Assembly: GCF_965196975.1 (NCBI RefSeq)
Contig: NZ_OZ239981.1
Location: 1,860,001-1,924,000, forward strand
Reading direction: 5' to 3'
From: Endozoicomonas sp965196975
GTDB taxonomy: Bacteria > Pseudomonadota > Gammaproteobacteria > Pseudomonadales > Endozoicomonadaceae
DNA: 64,000 bases
Shown here: piece by piece, positions 17,352 through 26,377 of the stretch
Numbering within the stretch: the stretch's first letter is position 1
Layout of the letters: every line of letters starts with the position of its first letter
Program-made: the position numbers and the translations under genes
Notes under the pieces: generated by a model
What the model saw: the letters and a program-made list of their open reading frames with translations, nothing else
Told to the model about the DNA's origin: nothing
Database searches by the model: none

Positions 17352-19487
17352 TTACTTGATGATATTACCTACTGGCTGAATCGAGTCGTCCAGCACCATG
17401 GCAGAAAAGGTTTCAACCAGCCCCTGCACCCTGGCATCTGAATAAATACTCTCTCTCGCTTCCTGAAGACGTTCAGCGATTTTTCGCTCACGCCAGGCTG
17501 CAGGAGTTTCATTAACAATACGACCAGTGTCAATTGACAGTTTAACGGACTGCTCAAAATAATCACACAGCGCCTTCTCCATGCGCTGTCGATGAGTATC
17601 GTTGTAGAGCGTGCTACGCTCCTCATCAAGACGTAACTGAACAACACCCTGTTCACTCTCAACAAACTCACAGTGGGAACCAATGGTGCCGGTCACCCCT
17701 CCCAGGGGAAGACCGCGAAAAACCAGAATCCAGCTCACAGCATCCATTTGCGTGAATGTCACCCGGTCTTCTTTTGCAGGCAACTCCACTACTGCTCTGA
17801 CCGGTGCTTCTGGTGGAACACTGAGCGATTCAGCAGCCACCCGAAGATTCAGAGACTGATCAGCCGGGGTACTCACAGCACTTACAGTTTCCTGATGATC
17901 GGCTCCGGAAGTCCAGTGCACCTGCATATCATCCAGTGAAGGTCCGGCATCATAAGCTTGATCCTCATATACCGGCGGCTCAAAGGCAGCCTGATCATAA
18001 GCTGACAATGGAACAGCCTCCAGAATCGGTGGTGCATCTTCAGCAACCACGGTCTGAGGAGCTACTGTCTGAGGAGCTACTTTTTCAGGTAAGGGCTTCG
18101 GCTGCTCTTCAATAACCGCTGCAGGTTCAAACGTATCCCTTTTTACAACGGTCTGGGGTGATAGCCCTTCTGCCACACCCGCTTCATGAACAACAGGAGC
18201 ATCGACTTGTTGAGCAGCAGGCTCAGGCTCCGGATCAGAGGCACCTTCCTCATTAGAGGTGCTGTTGTGAGATGCAGAGCCTTCAGCGAATGCCGCGCGT
18301 TCAGACGATGTAGAAGCCGCATTATTTGTCGGCAGTTCAGTAACCGTCGCCACATCGTGTTTTGCACTGGAAATATTAAGAGGCCTGCCACCCGCTGGTG
18401 CACCATCGGGTCTGAATGCCAGCATACGCAGCAGGGCCATTTCAAAGCCACCACGAGGATCTGGCGCAAGGGGCAGATCTTTCTTGCCCACAAGACCAAT
18501 CTGGTAATAAAGCTGAACATCTTCTGCCGTCATTGACGAGGCCAGTTCAATAACCTGCTCACGATCTCCCTGACTGTTATCAACGGCATCCGGCACAGCC
18601 TGGGCAATAGCCACCCGGTGTAACAGGGACAGCATGTCATCCAATACCGCCAGGTAATCCGGCGAATGCTCCGCCAGAGACGAAACAGAACCCAGGATAT
18701 GGGCCGCATTGGCCGTCGACAGCGCCATCACCATTTTCATCACCTGCCCCTGGTCTATGGTACCCAGCATGGCGCCTACTTCGGCCTCGCTGACCCGACC
18801 ATTACCAAAGGCAATGGCCTGATCCGTCAGACTCAGGGCATCACGCATACTGCCATCTGCAGCACGAGCCAGCTGCCACAGGGCCGCTACTTCACAGGGA
18901 ATCTGTTCCTGGCCGAGGATATTTTCCAGATGACCGACAATCCGTTCCGGCGTCATATTCTTCAGACTGAACTGAAGGCAACGTGACAAGATCGTCACTG
19001 GCAGTTTCTGAGGGTCGGTGGTTGCCAGCAGGAATTTCACATGGGGAGGAGGTTCTTCCAGCGTTTTCAATAATGCATTGAAACTGTGAGCCGAGAGCAT
19101 GTGTACCTCATCAATCAGATACACCTTATAACGCCCACGGGTTGGCGCATACTGGACATTATCCAGCAGCTCCCGGGTATCCTCCACCTTGGTTCTGGAG
19201 GCCGCGTCCACTTCAATCAGGTCTACAAACCGGCCATCATCAATCTCTTTACAGGCCGAACACTGGCCACAGGGTGTTGAGCTGACACCCTGTTCACAAT
19301 TCAGGCACTTGGCAAAAATACGGGCAATGGTGGTCTTACCGACACCCCGTGTACCGGTAAACAGGTAAGCATGGTGAAGACGATCCTGATCCAGGGCATT
19401 AACCAGTGCCTGAAGAACATGAGACTGCCCTACCAGCTCTTTAAAAGAACGGGGTCGCCATTTGCGTGCAAGAACCTGATAGCTCAT
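17352..19487 (-). CDS. dnaX: DNA polymerase III subunit gamma/tau
   Basis: 711 residues. Clamp-loader AAA+ core with Walker A GTRGVGKTT near residue 45, a four-cysteine zinc module (CLNCEQG..CGQCSAC), the LIDEVHMLS Walker B and an SRC sensor motif; then a low-complexity Pro/Ala/Glu-rich linker (about 385-560) and the tau domain V that contacts the polymerase alpha subunit. I found no A-AAA-AAG slippery heptamer in frame, so gamma production by the E. coli style frameshift is not supported here. First gene of the dnaX-ybaB-recR set, behind the 4.5S RNA gene. Confidence 0.96.
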   Translation of the reverse strand: MSYQVLARKWRPRSFKELVGQSHVLQALVNALDQDRLHHAYLFTGTRGVGKTTIARIFAKCLNCEQGVSSTPCGQCSACKEIDDGRFVDLIEVDAASRTKVEDTRELLDNVQYAPTRGRYKVYLIDEVHMLSAHSFNALLKTLEEPPPHVKFLLATTDPQKLPVTILSRCLQFSLKNMTPERIVGHLENILGQEQIPCEVAALWQLARAADGSMRDALSLTDQAIAFGNGRVSEAEVGAMLGTIDQGQVMKMVMALSTANAAHILGSVSSLAEHSPDYLAVLDDMLSLLHRVAIAQAVPDAVDNSQGDREQVIELASSMTAEDVQLYYQIGLVGKKDLPLAPDPRGGFEMALLRMLAFRPDGAPAGGRPLNISSAKHDVATVTELPTNNAASTSSERAAFAEGSASHNSTSNEEGASDPEPEPAAQQVDAPVVHEAGVAEGLSPQTVVKRDTFEPAAVIEEQPKPLPEKVAPQTVAPQTVVAEDAPPILEAVPLSAYDQAAFEPPVYEDQAYDAGPSLDDMQVHWTSGADHQETVSAVSTPADQSLNLRVAAESLSVPPEAPVRAVVELPAKEDRVTFTQMDAVSWILVFRGLPLGGVTGTIGSHCEFVESEQGVVQLRLDEERSTLYNDTHRQRMEKALCDYFEQSVKLSIDTGRIVNETPAAWRERKIAERLQEARESIYSDARVQGLVETFSAMVLDDSIQPVGNIIK

Positions 19488-19647
19488 TGAGTAGCGTCAA
19501 TACCTGATGTCAGAATTAGAACAGCCTTGAGCGGCTTTTCACAATTAAAGAGTACCTATGCTAACCAAGAAGCCTTGAAATTGCACGATCAGGAAGTGGT
19601 TGAACTGGACTTGGTAGGAAAAATCTGGAGAACCCGAAAATAATGGA

Positions 19648-19760
19648 GGCGAACCCTGCCAGCCACACCCCGGCACATAATGTCACTACTACCGTTGCTC
19701 CCTTCCGGGCCTGGCGGGGTTCGTAGCTGATTATTGCGGGGGGACCGGCAAGGTCCGCCA
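19648..19760 (-). ncRNA. ffs: Signal recognition particle RNA (4.5S, small bacterial type)
   Basis: On the minus strand the conserved apical region CCCGGAAGGGAGCAACGG and GTGCCGGGGTGTGGCTGG is present. The outer ends pair over 15 bp with G-U pairs: the 5' arm starts at about 19759 and the 3' arm ends at about 19648. Length near 112 nt fits the small bacterial SRP RNA. The place just upstream of dnaX is common in this group. Exact ends are estimated from the pairing. Confidence 0.93.
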
Positions 19761-19793
19761 TAGAGACCAGGACATCGCGTCCCGATGCAGCGC

Positions 19794-19822
19794 ATTCTCC
19801 ATAAAACCCGACCTGACGTCAA
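19794..19822 (-). promoter_or_regulatory. Likely promoter of the 4.5S RNA gene
   Basis: Minus-strand TTGACG (19822-19817), 17-bp spacer and GAGAAT (19799-19794). It lies about 35 nt before the mature RNA 5' end, leaving a short leader for RNase P processing. The -10 is imperfect. Confidence 0.5.
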
Positions 19823-19940
19823 CTGCCAGCGTGCATCTGACTCACATTTTGTTCAGTACCGGATTTGGTTTGTACTGAATCCAAAATCATTATGATCAGG
19901 GATGTCACCATCTTGCTGTATTGGCAGCTGGTAACACCTC

Positions 19941-20495
19941 CTAATTCACAAGAGCCATAGCACCCAACACCACAAACAACAACGCTGCCCCACGGCGAAT
20001 CCATAGCAACGGCAGCCTTTGCGCCAACTTCTCACCAAAAAAAACCACAGGAATATTGGCCAGCAGCATGCCAAGTGTTGTACCAAGAATCACCATGCTG
20101 GTTGCCGAATACTCCGCAGCCAGAAGCACCGTCGCCACTTGAGTCTTATCGCCAATTTCAGCCACAAAAAACAGAACCAGCGTCGTCAGAAAAACGCCAT
20201 AGCCATTCATTGAATCATCATTGTCATCCAGCTTATCAGGTATCAGGGTCCATGCAGCAACAGCAAAAAAGGAAACGGCAATCAGATATTGAAGAATATC
20301 AGGAGAGACCCAACCGATGACCCAACTGCCAAACCAGGCGGCAACGGCATGGTTCAACAGAGTAGCCAGCAAAATAGCCAGAGAGATCAACCAGGGAGCA
20401 CGAAACCGAAGCGCCAGCATCAGCGAGAGCAGCTGGGTCTTATCACCAATTTCGGCGAGAAAAACAACAAATGTGGAAAGGGAAAGGGTTTCCAT
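19941..20495 (-). CDS. TMEM165/GDT1 (UPF0016) family manganese exporter
   Basis: 185 residues from the ATG at 20493-20495; a longer reading frame to 20564 runs into the riboswitch and is not used. Two copies of the family hallmark ExGDKT are seen, AEIGDKTQL near residue 12 and AEIGDKTQV near 118, each within paired transmembrane helices, giving six helices. Bacterial members (MneA) export Mn2+. A candidate yybP-ykoY Mn2+ riboswitch at 20556-20690 in the 5' leader supports this role. Confidence 0.93.
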   Translation of the reverse strand: METLSLSTFVVFLAEIGDKTQLLSLMLALRFRAPWLISLAILLATLLNHAVAAWFGSWVIGWVSPDILQYLIAVSFFAVAAWTLIPDKLDDNDDSMNGYGVFLTTLVLFFVAEIGDKTQVATVLLAAEYSATSMVILGTTLGMLLANIPVVFFGEKLAQRLPLLWIRRGAALLFVVLGAMALVN

Positions 20496-20505
20496 AACAA
20501 GTCCA

Positions 20506-20544
20506 GGCGGGAGCAAAACACGGTGGCACAACCAATCTCCCGCC
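20506..20544 (-). promoter_or_regulatory. Hairpin in leader of manganese exporter gene
   Basis: Perfect 8-bp stem (GGCGGGAG at 20544-20537 and CTCCCGCC at 20513-20506, minus-strand order) between the riboswitch core and the start codon. It has no U-run, so it may act on translation or Rho access rather than as an intrinsic terminator. Confidence 0.5.
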
Positions 20545-20555
20545 ACGAGGATCAG

Positions 20556-20690
20556 CCATACCACAGGTCTTGCCAGGCATGTCCAAGCAATGGACTTATG
20601 CCGTTATCGCCATGAGCATTGAGGCCCAATTATGTTGACGACAACCTCTGAACAATCAGTTTAGAGAGACTACTCCCCTGGGTGGGTGGA
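20556..20690 (-). promoter_or_regulatory. Candidate yybP-ykoY manganese riboswitch
   Basis: Minus-strand leader of the exporter gene. It has the family loop GGGGAGTAG (20678-20670), a central CGTCAACATAATTGGGCC segment, and the 3' loop GGCAAGACC (20574-20566) near a closing CAGG/CCTG helix. These are the conserved L1 and L3 elements of the Mn2+ sensor as I remember them. Downstream coding of a Mn2+ exporter is the classical context. Ends are estimated. Confidence 0.78.
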
Positions 20691-20736
20691 AACATACAGA
20701 GGTAAAAATGAAAAATCAAACCCGATTAACCGGACA

Positions 20737-21921
20737 TCAGGCAGCACTGAGTTGATAGCCAAACGTTTTTTTCAACAGCTCAATATAGTCCTCATCACGG
20801 CACAGCGTCTTGCCCGGACTGTCTGAAAGCTTGGCAACTGGCGCCCCATTCAGCTCCGTTAATTTCAGGACAATATTAGGCGCCTTGAAGCCCATATCGT
20901 TGGTGAGATAGGTACCGATTCCGAAGCTGACATTGATTTTGCCGGCAAACCACTGATGAATTGCCAACGCTTTATCGAAGTTGAGCTTGTCACTGAACAC
21001 CAGACTTTTGGTGCGTGGATCAATACCCAGTCGGCGATAATGATCAATCGCCAGCTCACCCCACACAAAGGGGTCACCGGAGTCATGTCGCATACCCTGA
21101 TAGGCTCTGGCCAGCTCAACGTCAAAGTCCTTCAGAAAGGCATCCATACTGATCGTATCAGTGAGTGCGATACCGAGCTGACCTCTGTACTCCTCCAGCC
21201 AGACCCTTAAGGCATCTTTCTGACTGCTCCGCAGACTCATGCCCAACACCTGATGGGACTGCAGCCACTCATGCGCCATGGTTCCTACCGGTTGCAACCC
21301 AAGCGTTCTTGCCAGATTCAGGTTACTGGTACCCATAAAGTTATCGGGTAACCGATGCTTCAGGCTCTCCACCACATGGTAATGCCAGTCCCTGGAAAAC
21401 CGCCGACGTGTACCAAAGTCGACCAGTGTAAATCCACTCTTGTCAGGAAGCTGATCCAGCTTCTCATCAAGGCGATGCTGGCCTTGAGCAATAACATCAT
21501 CCTGCGCCCCATGACTGTAGAAGCTGTGGCCATGAAGCTCACTGATGATTGCCAGCAGAAAAATTTCGAAGTGAGTAATTTCACTCCACAACCCTTCGAT
21601 AACCAGCGACAATTGCCCCTGACTCTGCTCAATCTTCACCGCACCCGGATCAAGTCTGAAACGCTCAAGGTAATCAATAAAATCCTCAGCAATAAATGGC
21701 AGAGTCGACAGCCACTCAAGCTCTTCTGAACCCAGACGCAGGTCACCCAGAAATTCACACTGCCTTTTCAGCTGCTTTTTAGAGACCGCTAACGGGCTGT
21801 CATTCCGACAATGAAATTCCATGCGAGCCCAGGCATCTGGGTAGCGATGCACCATGGATTGCTGCATGGTGTATTTATAAAGATCGGTATCGAGCAGAGT
21901 GGGAATGATCGGGCTACCCAT
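20737..21921 (-). CDS. pncB: Nicotinate phosphoribosyltransferase
   Basis: 394 residues, matching the E. coli enzyme length. It converts nicotinate and PRPP to nicotinate mononucleotide in the Preiss-Handler NAD salvage route. Family features: LLDTDLYKYTMQQ at the N terminus, VDFGTRRRFSRDWH in the middle, and DSGDP with FSDKLNFD in the PRPP-binding C-terminal half. It starts 11 bp after pncA on the same strand, so the two are co-transcribed. Confidence 0.97.
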   Translation of the reverse strand: MGSPIIPTLLDTDLYKYTMQQSMVHRYPDAWARMEFHCRNDSPLAVSKKQLKRQCEFLGDLRLGSEELEWLSTLPFIAEDFIDYLERFRLDPGAVKIEQSQGQLSLVIEGLWSEITHFEIFLLAIISELHGHSFYSHGAQDDVIAQGQHRLDEKLDQLPDKSGFTLVDFGTRRRFSRDWHYHVVESLKHRLPDNFMGTSNLNLARTLGLQPVGTMAHEWLQSHQVLGMSLRSSQKDALRVWLEEYRGQLGIALTDTISMDAFLKDFDVELARAYQGMRHDSGDPFVWGELAIDHYRRLGIDPRTKSLVFSDKLNFDKALAIHQWFAGKINVSFGIGTYLTNDMGFKAPNIVLKLTELNGAPVAKLSDSPGKTLCRDEDYIELLKKTFGYQLSAA

Positions 21922-21932
21922 ACACTTTTCCT

Positions 21933-22607
21933 TCAGATAGTGCAGGCATCACTGACAGCATCAGCAATGGTCACGTCACTGGAACTTTCTATCAGAATAA
22001 TACCGGCAGCTTCCAGCTCAACAATGGCATCTGCAACCGATGATTCTGCCAGGCCACGAGTAGCTGCACGGTTGACATACACCTGAAAACCCGACCGCTG
22101 CAGCTGCAGAGCGGTGGTTTTCACACAGAAATCAAACGCCAGCCCACCGACCAATACGGTGGTAACGCCTTTATTCTTTAAAAATTCGATAACGCCCGTA
22201 CTCAGCCTCTCTTCCAGATCGTGAAAACAGGCACCATAAGGATGAATGTCCGCCTCTACCCCTTTCCAGACAAAATAATCATAATCCGTAACATCAGGCA
22301 GTCCATCCACCAGCTCAAAACCTGTTGTCCCGGGTACGGCATGTCGATTCCAGCGCAAGTCAACATTTTTATGGCCAGTTACCGGCGTCAACTGGGGGTG
22401 TTCTTCCGTAGCTATCCATACCGCATTGGCCGGATGCGCATCCTTGGAGCCCACTCGAACACCAGCCAGCTGAGCCTGACGATTCAGCTCTTCAGCAATC
22501 TGGTGACCTTCCGGAACCGGCAACTCATCCGGGCAAAGTGGGGTGAAACACTTCTGGGCATCCACATCAAAAGCGGCTACGGTCTCCCTCGACCCAATGG
22601 AATACAT
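21933..22607 (-). CDS. pncA: Nicotinamidase (isochorismatase-like hydrolase)
   Basis: 224 residues from the ATG at 22605-22607, chosen because GGTGA stands 5 bp before it; a GTG three codons upstream is possible. It deamidates nicotinamide to nicotinate, feeding PncB. Seen are the catalytic Asp near the N terminus (FDVDAQKCF), the KDAHP metal/Lys region and the nucleophile Cys in GGLAFDFCVKTTA. First gene of pncA-pncB, divergent from nrtR. Confidence 0.95.
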   Translation of the reverse strand: MYSIGSRETVAAFDVDAQKCFTPLCPDELPVPEGHQIAEELNRQAQLAGVRVGSKDAHPANAVWIATEEHPQLTPVTGHKNVDLRWNRHAVPGTTGFELVDGLPDVTDYDYFVWKGVEADIHPYGACFHDLEERLSTGVIEFLKNKGVTTVLVGGLAFDFCVKTTALQLQRSGFQVYVNRAATRGLAESSVADAIVELEAAGIILIESSSDVTIADAVSDACTI

Positions 22608-22635
22608 TATTTTCACCGTGACAAAAGGAATCTAG

Positions 22636-22659
22636 TTCACTAACATAGTGAATTATGTT
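22636..22659. promoter_or_regulatory. NrtR operator candidate between pncA and nrtR
   Basis: Two overlapping dyads: TTCACTA-ACA-TAGTGAA (22636-22652, perfect 7-bp arms) and AACATA with TATGTT (22642-22659). The 85-bp divergent gap between an NAD-salvage operon and an NrtR-type regulator is the expected site for autoregulation and repression. Binding itself is inferred. Confidence 0.7.
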
Positions 22660-22692
22660 CCCTAACCTGTCAACCTCAATAAGGACCTGATA

Positions 22693-23382
22693 ATGAGCCC
22701 TCAGCCGATCAAGAGCCTGAACACGGCGCTTATCTCAGTCGATCTGGTCGCGTTTCAGCTCAGTGAAAACAACAGGCTACAGGTACTTGCCCACCAGTTA
22801 CGGGAAAATGAACGCCCTCAACTCCCAGCGGGTAGAATTGAGCCTGAGTGTGATCATTGTCTGGAAGATACTGCCAAGCGACAGTTGATCAGGCTTACTT
22901 CAGAGCCAGCTACGTATTTTGAGCAGGTGATTACTATTGGTGACAACAGAAGGGATTCCAGGGGTTGGTCATTAACCGTCGTTTACTACGTGCTGCTCCG
23001 CCCGGGTACTGTTCAGTCATTAAAACAAGATGCCACCTGGATTGATATTGTGAATGGTCAACCTGAAACAACACTGGCTTATGACCACAACCAGCTGGTT
23101 ATGGAAGCTCTGGACAGACTGAAAAATAAAATACAGTACAGCGCCCTGCCTGTTTATCTACTGCCTGAGGAGTTTACCCTGTCGGATATTCAGAATGTCT
23201 TTTCCGTCATTCTCGATAAGGCTCCACCAATGCGTTCAATCCGTAACCGTTTCCTTAGCTATGGCCTACTTAGAGATACGGGTAAAAAGCGTTATGGAAG
23301 TAATCGCCCTGCCAGCCTCTACTCTATAAACGAGATAGAAAGAAATACGATATTCAACAGAACCTACCTTTCAACACAATGA
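22693..23382 (+). CDS. nrtR: NrtR-type transcriptional regulator of NAD metabolism (Nudix-related)
   Basis: 229 residues. An N-terminal Nudix-fold domain (SLNTALISVDLVAFQLSENN, LPAGRIEP) is fused to a C-terminal winged helix (FTLSDIQNVFSVIL through NRFLSYGLLRDTGKKRYGSNRPASLY). This is the NrtR architecture; the Nudix box is degenerate (DTAKRQLIRLTSEP), in line with a sensor, not a hydrolase. NrtR proteins sense ADP-ribose and repress NAD genes. It is divergent from pncA-pncB with a palindrome between them. Confidence 0.88.
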   Translation: MSPQPIKSLNTALISVDLVAFQLSENNRLQVLAHQLRENERPQLPAGRIEPECDHCLEDTAKRQLIRLTSEPATYFEQVITIGDNRRDSRGWSLTVVYYVLLRPGTVQSLKQDATWIDIVNGQPETTLAYDHNQLVMEALDRLKNKIQYSALPVYLLPEEFTLSDIQNVFSVILDKAPPMRSIRNRFLSYGLLRDTGKKRYGSNRPASLYSINEIERNTIFNRTYLSTQ

Positions 23383-23650
23383 TGAACCTGGGAACTCTAT
23401 CTAATAAACTCTGTCCACTCTTGTACTTGTTCAATTAACGCCTTAAATAGAAAAGGCAATTCCTGGCCAGAGTCTTGCGCTCAGCCTTAAGCCTTCAGAA
23501 ACGGTCGGCAGCCCCAACGATAATGTTGTTGCTTATCCTCTCATATTTATAGAACCGATGAGCGTGAAATTCAGAAAGTATGGCTCATTGAATGACTGGA
23601 GAGGACATCCCGTCTTTCACAAACAGTAAAAAAGTGGACAGGTAAAAAAC

Positions 23651-24439
23651 ATGAAACCGTTTTTTCAGGCTATCGCTGTTGCGAGTATGGTCATTTCTCA
23701 CTCGGTAATGGCAAGGAACCTACCAGATATCATTCGCTCCAGCTCACTGCGAGTAGGAACCACCGGAGATTATGCCCCGCTGACGCGCTGTGACAGCCTG
23801 GGGCATTGTGAAGGATTTGCCATTGATATGGCAAAATCACTGGGGAATTATCTGTCGCAAATCACCGGGAAAACCATCAGCGTTGAGTTTGTAAAAACCA
23901 ACTGGCCAGATCTACACAGCGATCTGGCCAATGATCGGTTTGATGTTGCCATGGGTGGAATAACCCGTACTGACGATCGCAGTCAACATTTTCTAGTCTC
24001 TGACAATGTCATACCTAGCGGTAAGGTCTTATTAATGCAACAGAGTAAGGCAGATGCCTACCTCGGAATGAATGACCATCAACTGACAAAACACCTGAAC
24101 ATTTCCAACCTGCATCTGGTGATTAACCCAGGGGGAACCAATCAGCGGTTCGTTAGAAAACACCTGCCAGATATGCGTGTCACTTTAACTGCAGATAATC
24201 GAGAACCTTTTCTGATGTTACAGCAACATCAGGCTGACGCCATGATTACAGATCGGACTGAAGCCCTTTATCAGGTAAAGCAAATACCCTCACTGATGAT
24301 TGTTAATGACGCCATGTTCTCCTGGACGGTATCTCACAAAATATTCATGACACAGAAAAGCAGTCTGTTACTGATGAGTGAGGTCAATCGATGGCTAAAG
24401 CAGACTGATATACAGAGCATTCAGAAGAAATGGTTCTAG
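23651..24439 (+). CDS. Periplasmic solute-binding protein, cyclohexadienyl-dehydratase-like
   Basis: 262 residues with a signal peptide (cleavage near VMA, about residue 22). The fold is family-3 extracellular binding protein: LRVGTTGDYAPL, GFAIDMAKSLG, FDVAMGGITRTDDRSQHFLVSD, NPGGTNQRFVRKH, DAMITDRTEA. The pattern resembles PheC-type cyclohexadienyl dehydratases closely. In PheC sequences as I recall them the residue after NPGGTN is Glu; here it is Gln, which favours binding over catalysis. No permease gene is adjacent. Confidence 0.75.
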   Translation: MKPFFQAIAVASMVISHSVMARNLPDIIRSSSLRVGTTGDYAPLTRCDSLGHCEGFAIDMAKSLGNYLSQITGKTISVEFVKTNWPDLHSDLANDRFDVAMGGITRTDDRSQHFLVSDNVIPSGKVLLMQQSKADAYLGMNDHQLTKHLNISNLHLVINPGGTNQRFVRKHLPDMRVTLTADNREPFLMLQQHQADAMITDRTEALYQVKQIPSLMIVNDAMFSWTVSHKIFMTQKSSLLLMSEVNRWLKQTDIQSIQKKWF

Positions 24440-24528
24440 TCTCCTATCCAAATGCAAACGATGGACTACTTTCATCCACCGTTTCTCCTCCTGAAAGGAA
24501 AGCTTCAGTGGCTAGAGAGTTAACGTAA

Positions 24529-24747
24529 TCAAGTAAACGTCTGAATATACAACGCTTCAACCTTATCTCTCGCCCACTGAGTTTTTCGCAAAAACTTAAG
24601 GGAAGACTTGATTGATGGATCATTGCAAAAACAATTCACTCGTATCTTCTGGTATAAGCCATCCCACCCAAAGTGTTCAACCAGATGCTCCAATACCCTT
24701 TCAAGGGTTATGCCATGAAGCGGGTTGTTCGGCTGCTCCTGATTCAT
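24529..24747 (-). CDS. VF530 family (DUF2132) protein
   Basis: 72 residues from the ATG at 24745-24747, which has AGGAG nine bases upstream; a TTG three codons earlier is too close to that site. The block NNPLHGITLERVLEHLVEHFGW and DPSIKSSLKFLRKTQWARDKVEALY is diagnostic of the VF530 family, small helical proteins related to the SWIB/HeH type and suspected of binding DNA. Function unknown. Monocistronic. Confidence 0.9.
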   Translation of the reverse strand: MNQEQPNNPLHGITLERVLEHLVEHFGWDGLYQKIRVNCFCNDPSIKSSLKFLRKTQWARDKVEALYIQTFT

Positions 24748-24932
24748 CCAGTTCAACTCCTAAAATAAGGTCACAAACTATTCGATACTACTTGTATTAG
24801 CGCTGGTGATTTTGCAACACACCCACTCAGCGCATATGAAAAGTACTTACCAGCAGCACCAAACCCATGGCCACTAGCCCAAAACAACAGTTTTTTATAC
24901 AACAAAAAACCATTTAACCTTTTGAAAATAGA

Positions 24933-26297
24933 TCAAGTATTTAACACAACCAATGACATTTTATTAACCTGTGCAACATGTCGGTTGTATAGCACAAGGC
25001 TGAACAACAATGTAATCATTTCGGCAAAAGGCACCACCAGCCAGATTCCGTATTCCGGGATAATCCGGGGCATCACCACCAGACCAATCAACACAAAGCC
25101 AAACCCTCTTCCTATTGATAATGCTGTGGCCAGCATGGGCTTTTCGACCGCCTGAAATAACGAAGCAATCATCAAGTTTACCGCCATACAGGGAAAGGCC
25201 AGGAAGTAAAGTGGCATTGCCAGACTCGCCAGCTGAAACAACTCGGGATAGTCCACCACAAACAACTCTACCAGCCACCCTGTAGCCATCGAGGCAACCA
25301 TCAGCGCAGCAACCCCAACACCAATGGCGCATTTAATACCCAGCAACAGAGTGTCGCGCACACGGCTAACTGCATTAGCGCCATGATTAAAGCTGATAAT
25401 TGGCTGACAGGCCTGACCTATTCCCATGAGAACAAATAATACCAGTACAGCCACGTTAATCACGATACTATAGGCTGTGACATAAAGATCCCCACCTTGA
25501 CGAATCAACACCCAGTTAAAGATCAGCGTACTGACACCCACCGTTGACTCAATAAAAAACGTTGGCAACCCAGTATTGAAAATCCTGCCAACCCAGTTTC
25601 CTCCAATAAGGTTAAAACGTATCCTCAATTCACCTCGACCACCGATAAAGTGAATCAACACACCAGCAAGCAACACAAGCTGGGAAAGCCCCGTGGCCAA
25701 TGCCGCACCTTTCACCCCCCAGGGAAAGACAAAGATAAAGAGATAATCCAGCACAACATTGGTCAGCGCACTGGCCACCAGCGAATACATAGCGAGCCGG
25801 GGGTTTCCATCATTGCGCACAAAGCAGGACAGCACCCATCCCAAGGCGTAGACCATAAAGAACATCAACATGATTTCCAGATAGTCCTTCGTCATACTAA
25901 ACAACGACTCACTGGCACCGGTCATCAATACCAACTCATCCAGCCAGATAAAACCAACCGTAACGAGAAAGCCACTGATAAGCAGGGTCATCAATACTGA
26001 CTGATTAAAAATAGTCTGCCCTTCCACCCGGTTGCCCCGGCCAAACTGAGTGGACATTAATGCAGCCCCGCCTACACCTATCATTAGGGCCAGAGCAAGA
26101 AACAAGGCAAAAAACGGGACGGTCAGTGAGAGTGCAGCCAGAGCATCCGCACCAACTCCCCGCCCAACCATGATGCTGTCTACCATCACGTAGAGAGATT
26201 TCACAACCATGCCGCTGACAGCAGGCAGCAGGTAGTGCAGGAAGCTTGAAGGAATTGGGTCATTGCGAAGATCAATTGAAGCCATAAAACCATTCAT
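24933..26297 (-). CDS. MATE family efflux transporter
   Basis: 454 residues with about 12 predicted transmembrane helices, the MATE number. Signature regions include LPAVSGMVVKSLYVMVDSIMVGRGVG and GIGQACQPIISFNHGA. Members export drugs or metabolites using H+ or Na+ gradients. A TetR regulator lies 80 bp upstream on the same strand and may control it, although the only clear palindrome is on the far side of the tetR-type gene. A start four codons further in is possible; neither has a strong ribosome site. Confidence 0.9.
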   Translation of the reverse strand: MNGFMASIDLRNDPIPSSFLHYLLPAVSGMVVKSLYVMVDSIMVGRGVGADALAALSLTVPFFALFLALALMIGVGGAALMSTQFGRGNRVEGQTIFNQSVLMTLLISGFLVTVGFIWLDELVLMTGASESLFSMTKDYLEIMLMFFMVYALGWVLSCFVRNDGNPRLAMYSLVASALTNVVLDYLFIFVFPWGVKGAALATGLSQLVLLAGVLIHFIGGRGELRIRFNLIGGNWVGRIFNTGLPTFFIESTVGVSTLIFNWVLIRQGGDLYVTAYSIVINVAVLVLFVLMGIGQACQPIISFNHGANAVSRVRDTLLLGIKCAIGVGVAALMVASMATGWLVELFVVDYPELFQLASLAMPLYFLAFPCMAVNLMIASLFQAVEKPMLATALSIGRGFGFVLIGLVVMPRIIPEYGIWLVVPFAEMITLLFSLVLYNRHVAQVNKMSLVVLNT

Positions 26298-26377
26298 CCA
26301 AATACATAACTACAGTCTGAGACTGCAAAAGAATAAATGGTATTTTCCATCCGATATCTTGGTTTAAAAATGGATCA

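Noticed and set aside
17352..19487. Programmed frameshift in dnaX
   Set aside because: Short A-runs exist (near 18100 and 18140 on the minus strand) but none forms the A-AAA-AAG heptamer in frame with a nearby -1 stop as in E. coli.
19561..19822. Short protein frames over the 4.5S RNA gene
   Set aside because: They overlap a well-supported structural RNA and have no family resemblance.
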